From assembly GCA_016841625.1 (NCBI GenBank), contig JAENYU010000033.1:1-37469 (forward strand): DNA of 37,469 nt. The letters run 5' to 3'. Source of the stretch: Methanobacteriota archaeon (GTDB lineage: Archaea; Halobacteriota; Methanosarcinia; Methanosarcinales; Methanosarcinaceae). The translations under genes were made by a program, and so were the position numbers. Under the pieces are notes generated by a model. It worked only from the letters and a program-made list of their open reading frames with translations, was not told the DNA's origin and ran no database searches. Below, piece after piece: positions 1-8,430 of this stretch; the stretch's first letter is position 1; each line of letters starts with the position of its first letter.

Positions 1-1698
1 ACCCACATCTGATTGGTAGCCCACGTTATCCGGATCTGTGTTGAGCAAGGTTTCATAGATCTCAAGGGCGCCTTCATACCTCTGCTTTGCTTCTCCTATT
101 CTTCCCATTTTTGAAAGCAAGGTTCCGAGATTGAGCAAAATATGTGAAAAAACGGGGTGTTTACTTCCAAGTTCTTTTCCAGTTAGTTGTAATATATCAT
201 TATATAGTGGTAATAAAAAACTCCATAATGAAGCTTCATAAAAAGGACTGGATTTCTCAATGAACCACTTAAATAAATCCTTTGTTTCCATGGAGATTTT
301 TCCATGATATAATGCTTCAGAAAGTGCAATCTGATGCTCTTTTACTATATTTCCGTTTTCTATGCCTTCCAATTTTTTATCGTAATAATTGAAAAGGAGT
401 TGATGAACTTTATTAATATCACTTTGGTTCTGGGTCTTGATGAGACTCTTCCTCATCAGCTGATGCATTCTCCATTTTCCTTGATCGTCCGTAAACATAA
501 ATGAGAATACGTGGAGTTCTGAAAGTTCGTTGAGGGGATATTGAGTGCCAATTCCTACGATTATTGCTTCCAAAATATCCCGGTCCCAGAAATTAGGAAC
601 AGCGAGGGCCATTATGGTAGGTTTTTCTCTATCCAGATATTTTATAAACTTGGCAGGAATTTCACTCCTAATTGGGGCAAAATCTTCGAGAACCGGTTCC
701 CTTTCACTTCTTATTTTTCTGTAAGTATCAATCGAGAGTTCGAGGTAGTAGGGAACTCCTTCACTGCCTTTGACTATTACCTTCTGGATCTCTTCTTCAA
801 CTACCCCACATTGACTTAACAAATCAATAGCATCTTCCTCAGGCAGGTCCCCTATCTCACGCTGGTCAAGGTAGTTTGTCCATTCAGCTTCCTCTTCTTC
901 CCACCGAAGCAGGTCTTTTCCGCAGATCACAAATAAAACACGGTCAGGCAGGTTCGCCACAAGGGTTCTTATCCATTTATCTCTTTCATTGAAGCTTCCT
1001 CTGTGTCTTTCCTCGCTCCACATAGCTTCATAGCTATCCATGAAAATAACAGCTTTTTCCGAAGTGTGGTTCAGATGGTCGCAAAGGTCTTTAGCCCAGT
1101 ATACGGGAAGGAACTCCTCAATTTCGGGGGCTTCCATGGCAGGCAGTTCTGCGATATCCTCTCTTCTTTGCAGGAACCAGTTATGATATCGCCCAGGAAA
1201 TTTGCTGACAAGCTTCAAGAGTTTTGGTGCCAGGCTGGTCGGGTCGAGTTCTCCTGCGATGCCGGAATTTATAAAATCCACGATTATTCCGTCACTGGAA
1301 AAGTCTTCCTTGCTAAGAGGAGCACGCGGATCTATCTTTTTTAGGTGAACAGCACGCGCAATTTCAAAAGAGTGGAATTTTATTCCATATTTGTCGTGAA
1401 GCTGAGTGGCCAGGACTTCAAGAAACTTGTAAGGCACCTGATGTATTGTTTCTACAAAGTCCATTGATCCCCAGAGTATCTGTATACTTCTCTGGGGTTC
1501 GTTATGGTTTTCAATTATTTTTGGCAACTCTTTTCTCAGGCTGGTTTTTCCTATTCCCCCTACGCCATAGTATACCAGAACGCTGTACTTTTTTGTTCCA
1601 AGAGTTTCAATGGAGTCCTGAAAGACCTTGATAAATTCCCTTCTATCAACAAAGGGGCATTTCACTCGATCTGCTATATTATTGGGTTGAATAGTCAC
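1..1698 (-). CDS. STAND-type NTPase with TPR repeats, 3' end off the left edge
   Basis: The reading frame is open from a GTG at 1698-1696 to the window edge, so 566 codons are visible and the C-terminus is missing. The GTG has an AGGTGG ribosome-binding site 5 nt upstream. A Walker A motif GVGGIGKT lies at about residues 45-52. A hydrophobic strand ending in acidic residues (VIFMDS) is a likely Walker B, and RVLFVICGKD fits the following sensor strand. The last visible ~50 residues (HILLNLGTLLSKMGRIGEA and onward) match a TPR helix pair. This is the NB-ARC/STAND architecture: an NTP-driven oligomerising switch with a C-terminal repeat sensor. There is almost no room for an N-terminal effector domain before the P-loop. 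STAND proteins beside restriction systems are often antiviral, but that role is inferred here. It could equally be one of the many STAND/TPR signalling proteins of methanosarcinas. Confidence 0.85.
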   Translation of the reverse strand, partial: MTIQPNNIADRVKCPFVDRREFIKVFQDSIETLGTKKYSVLVYYGVGGIGKTSLRKELPKIIENHNEPQRSIQILWGSMDFVETIHQVPYKFLEVLATQLHDKYGIKFHSFEIARAVHLKKIDPRAPLSKEDFSSDGIIVDFINSGIAGELDPTSLAPKLLKLVSKFPGRYHNWFLQRREDIAELPAMEAPEIEEFLPVYWAKDLCDHLNHTSEKAVIFMDSYEAMWSEERHRGSFNERDKWIRTLVANLPDRVLFVICGKDLLRWEEEEAEWTNYLDQREIGDLPEEDAIDLLSQCGVVEEEIQKVIVKGSEGVPYYLELSIDTYRKIRSEREPVLEDFAPIRSEIPAKFIKYLDREKPTIMALAVPNFWDRDILEAIIVGIGTQYPLNELSELHVFSFMFTDDQGKWRMHQLMRKSLIKTQNQSDINKVHQLLFNYYDKKLEGIENGNIVKEHQIALSEALYHGKISMETKDLFKWFIEKSSPFYEASLWSFLLPLYNDILQLTGKELGSKHPVFSHILLNLGTLLSKMGRIGEAKQRYEGALEIYETLLNTDPDNVGYQSDVG

Positions 1699-1724
1699 GT
1701 TTACCACCTGCGGCAATAAGTCAC

Positions 1725-2227
1725 TCAATAACTCTTCACTTTGATAAGTGAACTAGTTATCTCAAAGGCAGGCAATTCTTTAAGTAGAACATAGCCTTTA
1801 GGTCCAAGTGACTGGATCTCATCAAGGTTTCCCACGTTTAATTTTGTGTGGCCGTTTTTTGATTTCAGCGGCAAGTTAGCTGCCCTAGGAAGCACATTTC
1901 TTCTACAATGCCGTTGATAGCGCAGATGATTGAATCTACTTCATCATCGTTCAGAGTCAGACCTTCACAGGCGGTCAGTTTGAACGCTTCTGCGATTTAA
2001 GCAAGCTCTTCACTTCCCTCATCGCCCTTTTTCCAGTCCCAGTGAATGGTTGCAGGAAAAGCCCATTTGTAGGCTGTAGAGGATTTAGAAAGTGGGAAAG
2101 AAGGGTTATGCCAGGAAGTAAAAAAGTAATAGTCGAAGGAGGCTGGCTTTATATTTTCGTCGCCTCTAAAATAAGACGAAACTCCCTGTTTTTCCGATCT
2201 GAAAAGGCATTCTTGCTGATACTGCAT
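1725..2227 (-). pseudogene. Decayed gene of unknown function
   Basis: Protein-like sequence continues through stops and a frame change. A frame from 2227 ends at a TAA (1997-1999, after SEELA), yet the same frame continues as IAEAFKLTACEGLTLNDDEV and about 20 further residues before another stop. The neighbouring frame then gives NVGNLDEIQSLGPKGYVLLK and ends at a TGA at 1725-1727. That TGA lies in the leader of the STAND gene, which shares the same strand. I do not recognise the family. The interpretation as a gene with one nonsense change and one frameshift is an inference. The first ~45 codons may not be part of the original gene. Confidence 0.4.
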
Positions 2228-2256
2228 AACTTTATTTAGTAGTAACGAGTATCTAT

Positions 2257-2319
2257 CTGTAGACTAGTTTCATATATTATATTCATATCCGCCACACTAA
2301 TTATGAAACTGGTTTACAG
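2257..2319. repeat. Imperfect inverted repeat downstream of the integrase
   Basis: Two 18-nt arms (2257-2274 and 2302-2319) share the core CAGTTTCATA in opposite orientation, with two mismatches across the arms, separated by a 27-nt AT-rich spacer. It lies about 40 nt past the stop of the integrase gene at 2360. It could be a bidirectional terminator or a recombination-site remnant. The sequence alone does not decide. Confidence 0.5.
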
Positions 2320-2359
2320 CATACTGAAAGGGGGTTTATTTGGTCAAACCCTCCATCAC

Positions 2360-3004
2360 TCAAAACCCTCTTTTTTGCCTCAGGGTTCCCCATTCTTGAA
2401 GTTTTGCTTCAATCTCTCCTTTTTCCCGGGCGTTGAATGTGTTGCGGCGGTAGTGTCTCATTGAGGTTAAGCTGTCATGTCCCTGCCTCTCGCAGATGTC
2501 CATAGTAGGGATCTGAGCGGCATACATCCAGGATTCAATAGTTTTCCTTGTTGTCTTCGCACTCACGCCGTAAGGGCTTATCCCGACCTTCTGGATCCAT
2601 CTCTGAAGGTTCTTATTCCAGGTCGCTTCCTGCGGTGGCCTGGGTCCCTGGGTGAACGCCTTAAAAGTATCTTCAAACATGGAAGGTAATGGAGTGAGGG
2701 TCCTTTCCCTCATGGTCCGTTTTCCCTTCTTCTGTGCTTCCTCGGGCAGATGAATCAGATTTTCTTTCCGGTTGTACCACTCCGGATGATCGTATAACCT
2801 CAAAAATTCGATATATCGCAGCCCGGTTATTGTCAGGATCTTAAAATTCGTTACATGATGCTCTTTTGGGATCACGTCTTTGAGCTGATCCCACTCCTGA
2901 GGAGTTAATATCCGAATATTGTTAACGTACCTGTGGAGGGCCTGAGGGTCCTTCTCGAAGCCTGATTTAGGGTACTTCTTGTTTTCCATGAGATTTCCTT
3001 GCAC
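2360..3004 (-). CDS. Tyrosine recombinase (phage/plasmid integrase), intact
   Basis: The 214-residue protein carries the tyrosine-recombinase signature in its C-terminal half. The first catalytic arginine is in TGLRYIEFLRL (about residue 63). The second-box arginine is in KTTRKTIESWM, where Lys replaces the usual His of HxxR. The motif RQGHDSLTSMRHYRR supplies His and the nucleophilic Tyr. The protein is short, with little or no separate arm-binding domain, like other small archaeal integrases. An alternative start is the Met six codons in (MENKKYPKSG). Its leader is very AT-rich and contains two inverted repeats. Three further homologues, all on the same strand, lie at 20.3, 23.7 and 34.6 kb, and all are degraded or frameshifted. 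This copy is therefore the only integrase in the window that looks functional. No tRNA attachment site is visible nearby. Confidence 0.85.
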   Translation of the reverse strand: MQGNLMENKKYPKSGFEKDPQALHRYVNNIRILTPQEWDQLKDVIPKEHHVTNFKILTITGLRYIEFLRLYDHPEWYNRKENLIHLPEEAQKKGKRTMRERTLTPLPSMFEDTFKAFTQGPRPPQEATWNKNLQRWIQKVGISPYGVSAKTTRKTIESWMYAAQIPTMDICERQGHDSLTSMRHYRRNTFNAREKGEIEAKLQEWGTLRQKRGF

Positions 3005-3016
3005 ATTTCATTTTTT

Positions 3017-3140
3017 TACATAGTATTGTACATAGATTTTATTTAAAGCTATGTATAAGATGATAAAGAAGTCAAAAATAATTAAAAAAGAAATCAAGAA
3101 TCAGTAAAAATGCATAGATTTTGTTGTAAAACCTATGCAT
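3017..3140. repeat. AT-rich integrase leader with TACATAG repeats and two dyads
   Basis: TACATAG occurs at 3017-3023 and 3029-3035, the latter paired with CTATGTA at 3049-3055. A second dyad pairs ATGCATAG (3110-3117) with CTATGCAT (3133-3140). The two dyads share the core CATAGATTTT. They sit directly upstream of the integrase start, where regulator operators or integrase arm sites would be expected. Which protein binds is unknown. Confidence 0.5.
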
Positions 3141-3194
3141 AAAAAAAGTCTAATGATCCTTGCACAAAAGACGGATTTCCAGAAAAAGTTCAAA

Positions 3195-3500
3195 ATCACC
3201 GACGATAATCAGACCGCCACACACGCTCCTTTTCACCAATGAGGTGCAGAGAGTTACCAAAGATGCCATGCCGAGTTTTGCTCCAGATTTTGAGACATCA
3301 AAAGCCAGTAACTGGACAGCAAATTCATGCTACTGTGGGTCTTTGTCCCCGACAAGTTGCATGAATCGGGCATAGAGGTTTTGTTCTGTATAGCTAACGC
3401 TTTCACGGAAGGCAGGAGGAATTGGTTTGGTGAGAATTTTGACACCGGATCACGGATCTTCTTTTACTTCAATGCGGTACAGTCCAGTGGTGTCCTTATT
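3195..3500 (-). pseudogene. Fragment of a second brxL (Lon-like C-terminal region)
   Basis: This stretch aligns with the intact brxL gene at about 4230-4510 at high identity (roughly 85% by eye), in the same orientation. It corresponds to about residues 520-615 of BrxL. In frame it has a TGA (GAT CCG TGA, where the intact gene reads through) and a TAG (CAG TAG CAT, where the intact gene has CGA CAC CAT), so it cannot encode a functional domain. The ~520 upstream codons and the last ~65 codons are absent. It is either debris of an earlier BREX locus or a diverged partial duplication. Confidence 0.85.
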
Positions 3501-3560
3501 TCATTCTTAATAGTTGCTTGGAAAAACTGGCTCTATACTGCTACTTTTGTTAACCACAGT

Positions 3561-4013
3561 TTATCTATACTGCCTCTTCTGAGCCTGCAAAACATCTTGC
3601 TCTATCTGTTCAGGTACATCTACCACCATGACCTCAATACCGAATCTCCTTAAACATTCCCCATGCCATCCATTATTAACAAATTTACTTGCAGCTTCCT
3701 CATCAACAAAAGCCAGTATTTTCCTGAATCCCCCCCCCAAATGCTGTTCAAGAAAAAGCATTTTGAGAGCATTGTTCATGATTTTATGAACCTGTGCCGA
3801 TCTCATTTTCCCTATCCTTGCCGAGGCTTCACAAATGATATCGGGGTCTCTTGAAAAGCCGGTAACAATAACATATGAGTCACCCACTGAGATCCTTTTC
3901 TCAGGAAACTTGTCCGGATCCAGGCCAAGTTCACGTGCGATTTCTTCCCTTATGTATTCGTGAGCACGAATCTGCTCCCTGGAATCTCCATCTTTTTTGG
4001 TGTTGCTGGACAT
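3561..4013 (-). CDS. Unassigned protein at the end of the BREX operon
   Basis: The 150-residue protein starts 14 nt after the brxL stop, with a TTGAGGT ribosome-binding site overlapping the gap, so it is probably co-transcribed with the BREX genes. It is charged and mixed alpha/beta in appearance. The segment RDPDIICEASARIGKM (about residues 55-70) and the later strand-like ILAFVDEEAA and IEVMVVDVP loosely recall a nuclease-like fold of the PD-(D/E)XK type, but no convincing catalytic set can be named. It has no signal peptide or membrane segment. A run of nine G in the coding strand (plus-strand C at 3730-3738) encodes the glycines of HLGGGF. Slippage there would truncate the protein. I do not recognise it as a standard BREX component. 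Confidence 0.75.
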   Translation of the reverse strand: MSSNTKKDGDSREQIRAHEYIREEIARELGLDPDKFPEKRISVGDSYVIVTGFSRDPDIICEASARIGKMRSAQVHKIMNNALKMLFLEQHLGGGFRKILAFVDEEAASKFVNNGWHGECLRRFGIEVMVVDVPEQIEQDVLQAQKRQYR

Positions 4014-4027
4014 ATAAATACCTCAAG

Positions 4028-6076
4028 TCAATCTACCATAGCTTTCACTAAAGCATCTCGAATATCTGAGTAAAACTGAATATCAATCTTTGTTGCCATC
4101 TCATCGGAGAGGTCGATAAGTTGACGGCGACAAGATACAGGAATGAGAAGAGCGGCTGCACCTTTTTCTACAGCAATTTCGGCTATATTCACCGGGTTAT
4201 GGATAGGCTCAATGGAACCTCCCAGAGCAATTTCTCCGACTATGATCAAGCCGCCGCGAACACTTCTCCTTAGCAATGATGTACAAAGAGCGACCAAAGA
4301 TGCCATTCCAAGCTTTGCTCCAGATTTTGAGACGTCAAAAGCGCGTAACTGGACTGTAAATTCATGGTGTCGTGGGTCTTTGTCCCCCACAAGTTGCATG
4401 AACCGGGAATAGAGGTTCTGTTCTGCATAGCTAACGCTTTCACGGAAGGCAGGAGGAACCGGTTTATTGAGAATTTTGACACCAGATCCCGGACCTTCGT
4501 TAACTTCAATGCGGTACAACCCTGGATGTTCATCCATTCCACCGGGACTGATGGCCCAAACCTGCCCCGGCTCCAAAGGATCTCCTCCAATGCTGTTTTC
4601 ACTTTGCAACTCAGGAGTTGAAACGAACTTTTCGATGCCATCGGTTCCCAGGACATAGCTAAAATGAGTGTTCCGGAACTCTGCTGCTCCGATCCTCTTT
4701 TGCTGCTCCTTGACACGGCGTCTGGCTTCCATTGCAATCCGAATAGCCCATTCAAGATCTTCCTCAGGAATGTCGGTTTCGCCTCCAGGATAGAGCAGTT
4801 TCAAAAGCCCGCTAACAGTCTTGTTTACAGCATTAGTGTCCCGGCCGCTGAGTGCACCTCCGTAGAACACGCGGTTATGGAGCAGGGATACCCGGCTTTG
4901 ATTGCGAAGCTGGCTCCAACACTCCGAGAGAAAATCGCTGACCAGGCCGAAGTGATCGGTAAGCAACTCCTTGTTGATCTTGGGCACATCCCAGCCCGGC
5001 AGATAAGCATGAATACGGTCCATGAAAGCAGTATCATCCCGGATTTCCGGAGGCATGGGGCCAAAGAGGTGGCTTATGCGCTGCTGGTGCTCAATATCAA
5101 CTTCAAAATTACCGACTAGGACCATGCTTCCATCGGCGCGGATACTTTCCTTGCCCCGGCTGAATTCCCCGGATTCCATGTATCCTTTCATGATGTTGAC
5201 ACCATCCTTCTGGTCGAAGGTGATGCCAGAAATCTCATCAAAACAGACTACATCATACTGGCAGACAAGCCCACGCTGGCCAGTGGAGTTATTTACAAAC
5301 ATCCTTGCTACTGTGGCCTTGCCCCCAGAGATTAGATGGGCATAAGGTGAAACCTGCTGGAATAGATGACTTTTCCCGGTACCACGAGGTCCTAATTCCA
5401 CAACGTTGTAATTACGCTCGACGAAGGGTACCATTCTTAGGAGGAATGCATTCCTGGCTCGTTCAGAGAGGGTAGTTGGCTCAATACCTATGCTCCGCAG
5501 TAAAAAGGTCTTCCATTCTTCTGTGGAAAAGTTATTCCTGGCTTCGGATAGAACATCAAGGACATCTCGCTTAGAGAGCTGAATCTCCCGAAGGCTCTCA
5601 ACTCCAAAAGGCCGTCCCTTACTTTCCTGGGCAATGGCTGCATCATAGTTGAGAGAAATCTCGGCATAAAACCCTCCTGTCAGCATCCTTTCGTGTTCAC
5701 TTACAAGTTCAGCACTGATCCGGGCATCTGTTAACTGAAGGCTGGGAAGTGTTGCTACATAGGAGTCAGTTTTGGCGTCCAGGCGGGCAGTGATGAGATC
5801 GATGATCTTAACCTCACCGTTTTCCCTTGTTCTGGACTTGAAAAGTTCTTCTTCTCCAGCCCTTACAGTGCGAGATCTTAGCTGACGCTGGACGATCTCA
5901 AGCCCTTCTTCAATCTCATCATTATCGATGCTCGCACAGTAACGTCCCAGAAGGAACTCTACAACGTAGGTAGGTACCGGGAATTGCCGGCTGAAAGTCC
6001 GGACAAGGTCTTTCCGGACCAGATATCCATCAAGAGATGAGGCTGCTAGCTTGTCTATCTGATCCAATTCGTTCAT
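4028..6076 (-). CDS. brxL: BREX protein BrxL (AAA+ ATPase with Lon-like C-terminal domain)
   Basis: The 682-residue length is usual for BrxL. Walker A is GPRGTGKS at residues 229-236, Walker B is VVCFDE at 276-281, and a sensor-like VLVGNF follows near 319-324. The C-terminal ~110 residues are related to the Lon protease domain (DVSKSGAKLGMASLVAL, then GGLIIVGEIALGGSIEPI). The position where Lon has its PSAG serine appears to be Gly/Ala, so proteolysis is doubtful. Published work on bacterial BrxL describes a DNA-binding AAA+ assembly related to MCM helicases. Its ATG overlaps the pglZ stop (ATGA) and has GGAGGT five nt upstream, so translation is coupled. BrxL is required for phage exclusion in characterised type 1 BREX systems. 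Confidence 0.95.
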   Translation of the reverse strand: MNELDQIDKLAASSLDGYLVRKDLVRTFSRQFPVPTYVVEFLLGRYCASIDNDEIEEGLEIVQRQLRSRTVRAGEEELFKSRTRENGEVKIIDLITARLDAKTDSYVATLPSLQLTDARISAELVSEHERMLTGGFYAEISLNYDAAIAQESKGRPFGVESLREIQLSKRDVLDVLSEARNNFSTEEWKTFLLRSIGIEPTTLSERARNAFLLRMVPFVERNYNVVELGPRGTGKSHLFQQVSPYAHLISGGKATVARMFVNNSTGQRGLVCQYDVVCFDEISGITFDQKDGVNIMKGYMESGEFSRGKESIRADGSMVLVGNFEVDIEHQQRISHLFGPMPPEIRDDTAFMDRIHAYLPGWDVPKINKELLTDHFGLVSDFLSECWSQLRNQSRVSLLHNRVFYGGALSGRDTNAVNKTVSGLLKLLYPGGETDIPEEDLEWAIRIAMEARRRVKEQQKRIGAAEFRNTHFSYVLGTDGIEKFVSTPELQSENSIGGDPLEPGQVWAISPGGMDEHPGLYRIEVNEGPGSGVKILNKPVPPAFRESVSYAEQNLYSRFMQLVGDKDPRHHEFTVQLRAFDVSKSGAKLGMASLVALCTSLLRRSVRGGLIIVGEIALGGSIEPIHNPVNIAEIAVEKGAAALLIPVSCRRQLIDLSDEMATKIDIQFYSDIRDALVKAMVD

Positions 6077-8430
6077 TCTGTACCTCCACCGATGACCGTA
6101 TCATTTTGAGCCACAAGCTCACCATTAGAATTGAGTAGAACAATGGTAGCATCAGAACCTTCCAGGCCATCATTTTCCACAACAACAGAGCCTGTTCCGT
6201 TATCTTTTAAAGGTTTTATACTCACTACCACACTGGATGACGAATTACCGGGTTGCGTACGAATATCAAGTAATAATTCGGAGAATTCACCATCAAGTGT
6301 GACATAGCAACGTAAACCCTTCCAAACTACATCCGTAAATTCCACGGAAACAGCTGAAGCTTTTGATATTCCAGATGAAACGTTTAGCTCTAATGTCAGG
6401 CATTCCTGAAGGCTCAGGCCTCCATGGGTATATTCCAGACCATTGCGGAAGCAACTAATGCCATCTGCAAGAGCGAAATGCTGATTGGTGTTCCAATACC
6501 AGGGATAGAGCCGTTCGTCCGTTGTGGCACCGGGTTTGATTGAGGCACAGCGGCTCCATTTGCTATCTACAAGTACGCTGGGTAAATCGATTTTAGGCAA
6601 GCCACCTGGCAGTAGGAGCCATCCGTGATCGGTAACTATACGAACGTTTTTCCACCCATTTTCAAGAAGGCGAATTACCCGATCCTGAATCTCACTTAGA
6701 ATGCTCTCAATATGCTTGGATAGATTCCAGCCTCTCTCATGACCTTCATGGTCGATGTTACCGAATTCGCACCAGGCATGGGCCTTTCCATTCTCATTTC
6801 CATTCGATGAACTTTTAAGAATTTCCCATCTGGCATCGGTTAACAACTTTGTCAGGTGATAACCACCTTTGAGGGACTGGCCTGTTTCAGCAACGCAGGG
6901 CTCGAAGTCCGTGTTGGCATCTTCCCCTGTTATTTTATCCCTCACCGGGGTCACAGCAGGCTTGCCAGTTGCTGTAACGCTGGGGAGAGCTGCCCATGCT
7001 GTTTTTTCGTCTACCTTGTATCCCTGGGAAGTGAGCATCTCCACAAGCCTTTTAGCGGCATCAAATCGAAGTCCGTCCACAAATAGGACGCATTCTCCAT
7101 CCTTGTAATGAGGTGGTTTGCAGCTGGATGCATTGCCACCCGGATATCCGGATTTTTCCACAAGCTTTTGCAGGTATCTGGCAGATTCTTCGGCCCACGG
7201 GGTGTAGACGGACTGAATAACCTTCTTGACCACATCAAAGTCTTCTTTTTCCACGCAGGCAAGAGCCTTCATCACGGCATCGTCTGCTCTCCAACCGGCA
7301 TTCGTATAACCGGCCATAAGGTCATCAATAGTGCCTGCAGCCAGGGCAGTAGTTGTAGAGGGGGCAAGAACAGAAAGGTGTTCCATGGCAAGTGCAAGAG
7401 GGGCTTCACCCAACTCAGCCCATACCATAATACGCCGAGATTTGTGCTTTTTTTCGAGCTCGACAAGCTTTTTACGAGCCTCGTGAGGTGGTAAGCTTTC
7501 AAGAGCGATTAGATCTGCACGAAGTTTACCTTCGTGATTTTCATTCCACTGTGGCCAGCCATCGAATTTACCTTCACCTATGTGCCAGTCGATTCTTTCA
7601 TTGGGGGGATTGCATTTGCGGATTTGTGCAGGTATATTAGGATAACGATTTGGAGCTTCCAAATACCGGTCCCATACCGGATTCCAGGGTCCTTCATGAT
7701 AAGCCAGTTTGGCTGCTCCAACAAGAATTCCATCCTTTTCCGGATTAAAGGCGAACTGAGATTTACAAACTTCCACGAAAGCCTTCCATTCGTTGTCACC
7801 ACGTTCAGCGCGGAAGGTGTCTCCATGGTCGAACCATTGAAGCAGGTCACGAACAGGGTCACCCCCAGTAAGCAGGGTATTGAAATAGTCCTTGTCCAGC
7901 CGTTTACCCTTGAGGTGTTTGATTTCTTCATCCAGCATGGGGTAAAGAGCCATTTGCATGGCGTTTTTGGTGTCATTGTCCAGAGCGACATCCAGACCCA
8001 AACCACCCTGGTCAGACTTGAGGAAAGCGAGGATGGTCCAGTCCTTGGCATTGACCTGCGACCAGATCACTCCAAGGTATTGGAGAGAGACCAGGGGCTT
8101 TAGCTGGTCAGGACAACTTTCCACAGCCCGCAAGTCCTGACGGCTGAAGCCCGGTATGTAGAAAATAGGGGTCCTGCCACTCGGCAGATCAACATCATCA
8201 ACTTTGCCTGCAACCACACAGCGTAGCCAGATAGCCGGTCCCATTCGTTTTTCCGGATCGTAGTCGCCGAGGACAAAGAGCTCAGGCAGCTCATTCTGCA
8301 GTTGGGGTATCACAGCCTCCCACTGCCGGTCACTGTCCGTCCATAGGATACAGGCAGGAGCTACCTGCACATCCGAATTGTACACGGCAGCCTGGCGAAT
8401 TTCTTTGATAAAATGTTCTATGACACGCAT
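6073..8430 (-). CDS. pglZ: BREX phosphatase-domain protein PglZ
   Basis: The protein has 785 residues. The C-terminal half carries the PglZ alkaline-phosphatase-superfamily motifs: LFVDGLRFDAAKRL at about 449-462, ALPSVTATGKPAVTP at 481-495, an IDHEGHE stretch near 559-565 and TDHGWLLLPGG at 600-610. The Asp and His residues of these motifs are the expected metal ligands. The start ATG has an AAGGAG site a few nucleotides upstream, directly at the end of the DUF262 gene, and the stop overlaps the brxL start. PglZ is the family-defining BREX protein and is needed for both methylation and exclusion in characterised systems. Its enzymatic activity in the complex is not settled. Confidence 0.95.
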   Translation of the reverse strand: MRVIEHFIKEIRQAAVYNSDVQVAPACILWTDSDRQWEAVIPQLQNELPELFVLGDYDPEKRMGPAIWLRCVVAGKVDDVDLPSGRTPIFYIPGFSRQDLRAVESCPDQLKPLVSLQYLGVIWSQVNAKDWTILAFLKSDQGGLGLDVALDNDTKNAMQMALYPMLDEEIKHLKGKRLDKDYFNTLLTGGDPVRDLLQWFDHGDTFRAERGDNEWKAFVEVCKSQFAFNPEKDGILVGAAKLAYHEGPWNPVWDRYLEAPNRYPNIPAQIRKCNPPNERIDWHIGEGKFDGWPQWNENHEGKLRADLIALESLPPHEARKKLVELEKKHKSRRIMVWAELGEAPLALAMEHLSVLAPSTTTALAAGTIDDLMAGYTNAGWRADDAVMKALACVEKEDFDVVKKVIQSVYTPWAEESARYLQKLVEKSGYPGGNASSCKPPHYKDGECVLFVDGLRFDAAKRLVEMLTSQGYKVDEKTAWAALPSVTATGKPAVTPVRDKITGEDANTDFEPCVAETGQSLKGGYHLTKLLTDARWEILKSSSNGNENGKAHAWCEFGNIDHEGHERGWNLSKHIESILSEIQDRVIRLLENGWKNVRIVTDHGWLLLPGGLPKIDLPSVLVDSKWSRCASIKPGATTDERLYPWYWNTNQHFALADGISCFRNGLEYTHGGLSLQECLTLELNVSSGISKASAVSVEFTDVVWKGLRCYVTLDGEFSELLLDIRTQPGNSSSSVVVSIKPLKDNGTGSVVVENDGLEGSDATIVLLNSNGELVAQNDTVIGGGTE

